From Amycolatopsis alba DSM 44262 (GTDB taxonomy: Bacteria > Actinomycetota > Actinomycetes > Mycobacteriales > Pseudonocardiaceae): DNA of 64,000 nucleotides. This document shows positions 60,033-64,000 of the stretch, piece by piece; positions within the stretch are counted from its first letter, which is position 1, and every line of letters begins with the position of its first letter. Under the pieces are notes generated by a model, which searched no databases, was not told where the DNA came from, and worked only from the letters and a program-made list of their open reading frames with translations. Position numbers and translations under genes: made by a program. Where the stretch lies: NCBI RefSeq assembly GCF_000384215.1, contig NZ_KB913032.1:7897605-7961604 (forward strand). Direction: 5' to 3'.

Positions 60033-61243
60033 CCGGATCGCTGCTGCTGCGCAACGCCCGACTGCTCGACCCGGTCACGGGCGAGTACACCGAGGGAGAC
60101 CTCCGGTGCGCCGACGGCCGGATCGTCGAGATCGGCACGGGTCTCGGCGCGGGTGAAGCGAGGACCGAAGACCTGCGCGGCGCGTTCGTGCTGCCCGGTC
60201 TCGTCGACGCCCACGTGCACGTGACCGCGTCGACCGCGGATCTCGGGTCGCTCCCCGCGTCGTCGCCGTCCTACGTGGCCGCGCACAGCGCCCGCACCAT
60301 GAGCCGGATGCTGGACCGGGGCTTCACGACGGTCCGGGATGCCTCCGGCGCCGACTACGGTCTCGCCGACGCGCAGGCCGAGGGCCTGTTCCGGGGCCCG
60401 CGCCTGCTGTTCTGCGGACGCGCGCTGAGCCAGACCGGCGGGCACGGCGACAGCCGGACCCGCGGCGCCAACGTCAGCGAAGACCACCCGTGCTGCGCGG
60501 GTCTCGGCCGCGTCGCCGACGGCGTCGACGCGGTCCGCGCGGCGGCGCGCGACGAACTGCGCAAGGGCGCGCACCACATCAAGGTGATGGCTTCGGGCGG
60601 CGTCGCCTCCCCCACCGACCGGATCGACTCGACGCAGTACTCCGCCGAGGAACTGCGCGCGATCGTCGAGGAGGCGGAGTCCGCCAACCGCTACGTCGCC
60701 GCGCACGCCTACACCGCCCGCGCGGTGAACCGGGCGCTGGAACTGGGCGTGCGGTCGATCGAGCACGGCAACCTGATCGACGACCTGAGTGTCGAACTGT
60801 TCCTCCGGCACGACGCGTATCTCGTGCCCACCTTGGTCACGTACTGGGCGCTGAAGGAGGAAGGGCGCGAGCACGGCCTGCCGGAATCCAGCTGGCGCAA
60901 GGTCGACGACGTCCTCGGAGCGGGCATGGCCGCGCTCGAACGGGCCGCCAAGGGCGGGGTGAAGCTGGTCTACGGCACCGATCTGCTCGGCGGGATGCAC
61001 CGGCACCAGAACCACGAGTTCCGGTTGCGCGCGGAAGTCCAGTCCCCGCTGGAGGTGATCCGCTCCGCGACGTCGACGGCGGCGGATCTGCTGAACCTGA
61101 CCGGCGAGATCGGCACCCTGGCCGTCGGCGCCCACGCGGACCTGCTCGTGGTGGACCGGGATCCGCTGGAGGACATCGGTGTCCTGGCCGAGCCCAAGTC
61201 CTTCCGGCACGTCGTCCAGGCCGGGACGGTGGTCTCCCCCTGA
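60029..61243 (+). CDS. Metal-dependent amidohydrolase (Xaa-Pro/imidodipeptidase-like)
   Basis: 404 residues. HVHV near residue 66, metal Lys in HHIKVMASGG, His in AAHAYTA and SIEHGN, Asp in YGTDLLGGM: the binuclear amidohydrolase set with carboxy-lysine. Close in style to the cyclic-imidodipeptidase/Xaa-Arg and Xaa-Pro groups. In this locus it may release hydroxyproline from an N-acyl or dipeptide form; inference. Confidence 0.85.
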   Translation: MTGSLLLRNARLLDPVTGEYTEGDLRCADGRIVEIGTGLGAGEARTEDLRGAFVLPGLVDAHVHVTASTADLGSLPASSPSYVAAHSARTMSRMLDRGFTTVRDASGADYGLADAQAEGLFRGPRLLFCGRALSQTGGHGDSRTRGANVSEDHPCCAGLGRVADGVDAVRAAARDELRKGAHHIKVMASGGVASPTDRIDSTQYSAEELRAIVEEAESANRYVAAHAYTARAVNRALELGVRSIEHGNLIDDLSVELFLRHDAYLVPTLVTYWALKEEGREHGLPESSWRKVDDVLGAGMAALERAAKGGVKLVYGTDLLGGMHRHQNHEFRLRAEVQSPLEVIRSATSTAADLLNLTGEIGTLAVGAHADLLVVDRDPLEDIGVLAEPKSFRHVVQAGTVVSP

Positions 61244-61301
61244 CCCGTTTCGTCCTCTGGTTGCGGCGGTCGTGTCGCACCCAGAGGACGAAACGCGGGT
61301 C
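61242..61301. terminator. Palindromic terminator shared by two convergent genes
   Basis: Arms GACCCGTTTCGTCCTCTGG (61242-61260) and CCAGAGGACGAAACGCGGGTC (from 61281) pair except for a short bulge, around a 20-nt loop. The left arm overlaps the amidohydrolase stop and the right arm overlaps the epimerase stop. AGAGGACGAAAC is repeated once more inside the end of the epimerase gene. Confidence 0.75.
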
Positions 61302-62301
61302 AGAGGACGAAACCCTCGGGGAACGGATCGTCCGGATCGAGCAGGTAGGTGGCGTTGCCGGTGATCCACGCCCGCCCGGAGAACTCCGGGACCACGGCGG
61401 GAACACCACCGACGGTGGTCTCGGCGACCAGTTCGCCGGTGAACGTGGTGCCGATGAACGAGCTGTTCTCGAACGGCGTGTGCAGCGGCAGCTCACCGCG
61501 CGCGTGCAGCTGGGCCATCCGTGCCGAGGTGCCGGTGCCGCACGGCGACCGGTCGAACCAGCCGGGATGGATCGCCATCGCGTGCCGCGACACGCGGGCG
61601 TCCGCGCCCGGCGCGAGGAACTGGACGTGCTTGCAGCCGCCGATCAGCGGGTCGACCGGATGCTTCGGCGGACGCTGGTCGTTGATCGCGGCCATGATGT
61701 CCAGCCCCGCGGCGAGGATCCGGTCCTTCTCCGCCCTGTCGAACGGAATGTCCACTTGGGACAGTTCGAGGATGGCGTAGAAGTTGCCGCCGTAGGCCAG
61801 GTCGTAGCGCACCTCACCGAGACCGGGCACCTCGACGACGGCGTCACGCTCGGCGAGAAACGACGCGACGTTGCGGAGCTTGACGCGTTCCGCGCGGCCG
61901 TCCCGGACGTCGACCTCGGCGAGCACGAGCCCGGCCGGGGTGTCCAGCCGTACCACGGTCTTCGGTTCGGTCACCTCGACCATGCCGGTCTCCACCAGCA
62001 CGGTCGCCACGCCGATGGTGCCGTGCCCGCACATCGGCAGGCAGCCGGACACCTCGATGTACACCACGCCCCAGTCGGCGTCCGGCCGCGTCGGCGGCTG
62101 CAGGATCGCGCCGCTCATCGCGGAATGCCCGCGCGGCTCGTTCACCAGGAACCGCCGCAGGTGGTCCAGGTGCGCCATGAAGTACCGGCGGCGTTCGGCC
62201 ATGGTGTCGCCGGGGATGACGCCGACCCCGCCGGTCACCACCCTGGTCGGCATGCCCTCGGTATGCGAGTCGACGGCGGTGATCGACCGGATCGACCGCA
62301 C
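61300..62301 (-). CDS. 4-hydroxyproline 2-epimerase (proline racemase family)
   Basis: 333 residues, GTG start. Two catalytic Cys: C91 (PMCGHGTIG) and C254 (SPCGTGTSARMA); this two-Cys form is an epimerase/racemase and not the Thr-type dehydratase. HSAMSGAILQPP and ALEV-like loops fit hydroxyproline 2-epimerase, which turns trans-4-L- into cis-4-D-hydroxyproline. Neighbours supply the next steps. Confidence 0.85.
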   Translation of the reverse strand: MRSIRSITAVDSHTEGMPTRVVTGGVGVIPGDTMAERRRYFMAHLDHLRRFLVNEPRGHSAMSGAILQPPTRPDADWGVVYIEVSGCLPMCGHGTIGVATVLVETGMVEVTEPKTVVRLDTPAGLVLAEVDVRDGRAERVKLRNVASFLAERDAVVEVPGLGEVRYDLAYGGNFYAILELSQVDIPFDRAEKDRILAAGLDIMAAINDQRPPKHPVDPLIGGCKHVQFLAPGADARVSRHAMAIHPGWFDRSPCGTGTSARMAQLHARGELPLHTPFENSSFIGTTFTGELVAETTVGGVPAVVPEFSGRAWITGNATYLLDPDDPFPEGFVL

Positions 62302-63213
62302 CTACGCCACCCCCAGCGAGGCGAGCGCGCGGCCCATGTCGGCGGTGACCTGCTCGTGGTGGTCGCCGGTCAGCGGGCCACGGGGCGGGCGGCACGGTCC
62401 GCCGTAGCGGCCGACGAGGTCCATCCCGAGTTTGATCGCCTGGACGAACTCGGTGCGTGAGTCCCAGCGGAACGCGGCCACCAGCGGTTCGTAGAGCGCC
62501 CTTGCCTCGTCGAGCTTGCCTGCCCTCGCCAGGTCGAACAGGCGCACCGACTCGGCCGGGAACACGTTGGGGAAGCCCGCGAACCAGCCCGTCGCGCCCA
62601 TCAGCAGGCTTTCCAGCACGACGTCGTCGGCGCCGCTGATCACGTCGAGGCCCGGCGCCTGCTCGCGGATCTCCAGCACCCGCCGGACGTCACCGGAGAA
62701 CTCCTTGACCGCGACCACGTTGTCGATCTGCGCGATTTCGGCGAGCAAGGCGGGCGTGAGGTCGACCTTGGTGTCGATCGGGTTGTTGTAGACCATCACC
62801 GGCAGGCCGACCGACGCCACGGCCTCGAAATGCGCGAGCACCTCGCCGCGGTTCGCCCGGTACATCGTGGGCGGCAGGCACAGCAGGCCACCGGCGCCGT
62901 CCTCGGCCGCGACCTCGGCCCAGTGCCTGGCCTGGTGCGAACCGGGGCCGTGCACGCCGACGACGACGATCCCGTCCTCGCCGACGGTTTCGATCGCGGT
63001 GCGGGCGACGCGTCGGCGTTCCTCGTCGGTCAGCGACGAGTACTCGCCGAGGGAGCCGTTCGGGCCGACACCCCGGCAGCCGTTGTCGATCAGCCACCGG
63101 CAGTGCGCGGCGTAGGCGTCGTAGTCCACGGCCAGCCCGGCGGGCGCCGCTTCGTCCGCCCGGTACGGGAGGGCTGTCGCGACGACGACGCCACCGAGGT
63201 CGGGGGTGCTCAT
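62302..63213 (-). CDS. DapA-family lyase/deaminase, probable pyrroline-hydroxycarboxylate deaminase
   Basis: 303 residues of the dihydrodipicolinate-synthase superfamily: GPNGSLGEYSSLT, Tyr142 (VMVYNNPID), Schiff-base Lys170 (VVAVKEFSGD). Beside a hydroxyproline epimerase the likely reaction is deamination of 1-pyrroline-4-hydroxy-2-carboxylate to alpha-ketoglutarate semialdehyde. Start and stop abut the neighbours. Confidence 0.8.
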   Translation of the reverse strand: MSTPDLGGVVVATALPYRADEAAPAGLAVDYDAYAAHCRWLIDNGCRGVGPNGSLGEYSSLTDEERRRVARTAIETVGEDGIVVVGVHGPGSHQARHWAEVAAEDGAGGLLCLPPTMYRANRGEVLAHFEAVASVGLPVMVYNNPIDTKVDLTPALLAEIAQIDNVVAVKEFSGDVRRVLEIREQAPGLDVISGADDVVLESLLMGATGWFAGFPNVFPAESVRLFDLARAGKLDEARALYEPLVAAFRWDSRTEFVQAIKLGMDLVGRYGGPCRPPRGPLTGDHHEQVTADMGRALASLGVA

Positions 63214-64000
63214 TCAGGTTCTCCTTCGGTTCGGGCGGCGAGCTCGCCGAGCCGGATCGGCTGGGCGATGGGGCGGTGGTGCCGTTCGGTGCCGCCGCAG
63301 AGTTCGGCCACGGCCGGGCCGCACATCCGGCCCTGGCACGGGCCGAGGCCCGCACGGGTGCCGAGTTTCAGCGCGTGCGAGCCGGGGCAGGCCGCGTCCC
63401 CGGCCGCACGCGTCACTTCGCCGTACGTGGTTTCCTCGCAGCGGCAGACGATCGTGTCTTCGCGCAGCCAGCCGAGCCAGGCCGGGCCGATCGGGTGAGC
63501 CGTGGCGAGGCGGCCGGCGAAGGTGAGGGCTCGGTCGCGCGCCCGGATCAACGCCGAAGCGGGCTTGCCCCCGGCGGCGGCGCATCCCGCCACCGCACCC
63601 TCGGCCGCAGCGGTGACCGCGCCGCCGATACCGGTGATCTCGCCCGCGGCGAAGACACCGTCCACGGTGGTCTGTTGCGCACCGTCCACCCGCACGAAAC
63701 CGGCGTCCAGGACGCAGCCCGCGGCGACGGCCAGTTCCGGCTGCGGGACGAAGCCGTGCCCGACGCAGACCGCGTCCACCGCGTAGGTCCGCTCGGTGCC
63801 GGGGACGATCGACCAGTCCGCACGGACCTTCGCGGTCACGACCTCGCGGACGCGGTCGGCGCCGCGTGCTTCGATCACGGCGCGGCCCAGCCGGTACGGA
63901 ACACGACGGCGGGCCAGCGCCGCGGCGTACCGCGCCAGTTCGCCCGCCTTGCCCGCGTGGGCGGCCAGGCGCCACGGCCGGGCCGACCATCCTTTCCGGA
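63210..64000 (-). CDS. FAD-dependent oxidoreductase with 2Fe-2S (BFD-like) C-terminus, partial
   Basis: The frame is open to the window edge, so the N-terminus with the FAD site is missing. Visible parts: VDAVCVGHGFVPQPELAVAA (second dinucleotide-fold region), VFAAGEITGIGGAVTAAAEG, then a bacterioferredoxin-associated-type iron-sulfur domain CRCEETTYGEV and GLGPCQGRMC. This matches the alpha subunit type of D-hydroxyproline/opine dehydrogenases. It would oxidise cis-4-D-hydroxyproline. GTGA-type overlap with the DapA-family gene. Confidence 0.82.
   Translation of the reverse strand, partial: RKGWSARPWRLAAHAGKAGELARYAAALARRRVPYRLGRAVIEARGADRVREVVTAKVRADWSIVPGTERTYAVDAVCVGHGFVPQPELAVAAGCVLDAGFVRVDGAQQTTVDGVFAAGEITGIGGAVTAAAEGAVAGCAAAGGKPASALIRARDRALTFAGRLATAHPIGPAWLGWLREDTIVCRCEETTYGEVTRAAGDAACPGSHALKLGTRAGLGPCQGRMCGPAVAELCGGTERHHRPIAQPIRLGELAARTEGEPE

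Overview
The window is high-GC actinobacterial DNA. Gene content, GTG starts, ATGA/GTGA gene overlaps and leaderless-looking starts fit a Pseudonocardiaceae chromosome, most likely Amycolatopsis (inferred from gene content and repeat style; no database was searched). A lower-GC stretch at the left edge is the end of an integrated mobile element.

Layout. 1-3379: right end of an actinomycete integrative element (replication-type protein fragment, excisionase-like protein, conserved small protein, WhiB-like protein), ending in the 3' half of a tRNA-Pro(GGG) gene that marks the attachment site. 3389-10331: assorted chromosomal genes (VOC protein, decayed FG-GAP gene, secreted alpha/beta hydrolase, two-component system, broken phosphotransferase-like gene, TetR, F420-type nitroreductase). 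10318-45191: a 35-kb steroid catabolic cluster. It holds side-chain genes (CoA ligases, ChsE1/ChsE2, ChsH1/ChsH2, Ltp2 aldolase, FadE34-type dehydrogenase, FadA5-type thiolase, MaoC hydratases, SDRs), ring genes (KstD, KshA/KshB, two HsaA-like hydroxylases, HsaB, HsaC, HsaD), a transporter, a KstR-like TetR and an IclR regulator. A 3-alpha-hydroxysteroid dehydrogenase, a FadE34-type enzyme, a BaiE-like SnoaL protein and an amidase, with no CYP125 or mce4 genes visible, suggest bile-acid-like steroids rather than cholesterol.

45407-55222: DsbA/VKOR disulfide pair, an lpqS-like/cysK2/MFS operon, NlpC/P60 hydrolase with a BlaI/M56 pair, a secreted trypsin-like protease and a secreted beta-propeller. 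55369-57061: membrane and small proteins. 57142-64000: RpiR-controlled 4-hydroxyproline-type catabolic locus (MFS, GAF protein, amidohydrolase, hydroxyproline epimerase, DapA-family enzyme, FAD/2Fe-2S oxidoreductase running off the end).

Main new observation: a 16-bp near-palindrome, about RTCCCRCTSASYGGRA, stands in front of nearly every transcription unit of the steroid cluster (11 good copies). Its centre is 49-51 bp from the start codon of genes without a Shine-Dalgarno sequence and 70-82 bp from genes that have one, which implies a fixed distance to the transcription start. It does not look like the KstR operator. Further observations are intergenic palindrome families with preserved pairing, a shared LCVSRT C-terminus on two small proteins upstream of thiol-metabolism genes, and a Cys-codon-containing hairpin before cysK2.
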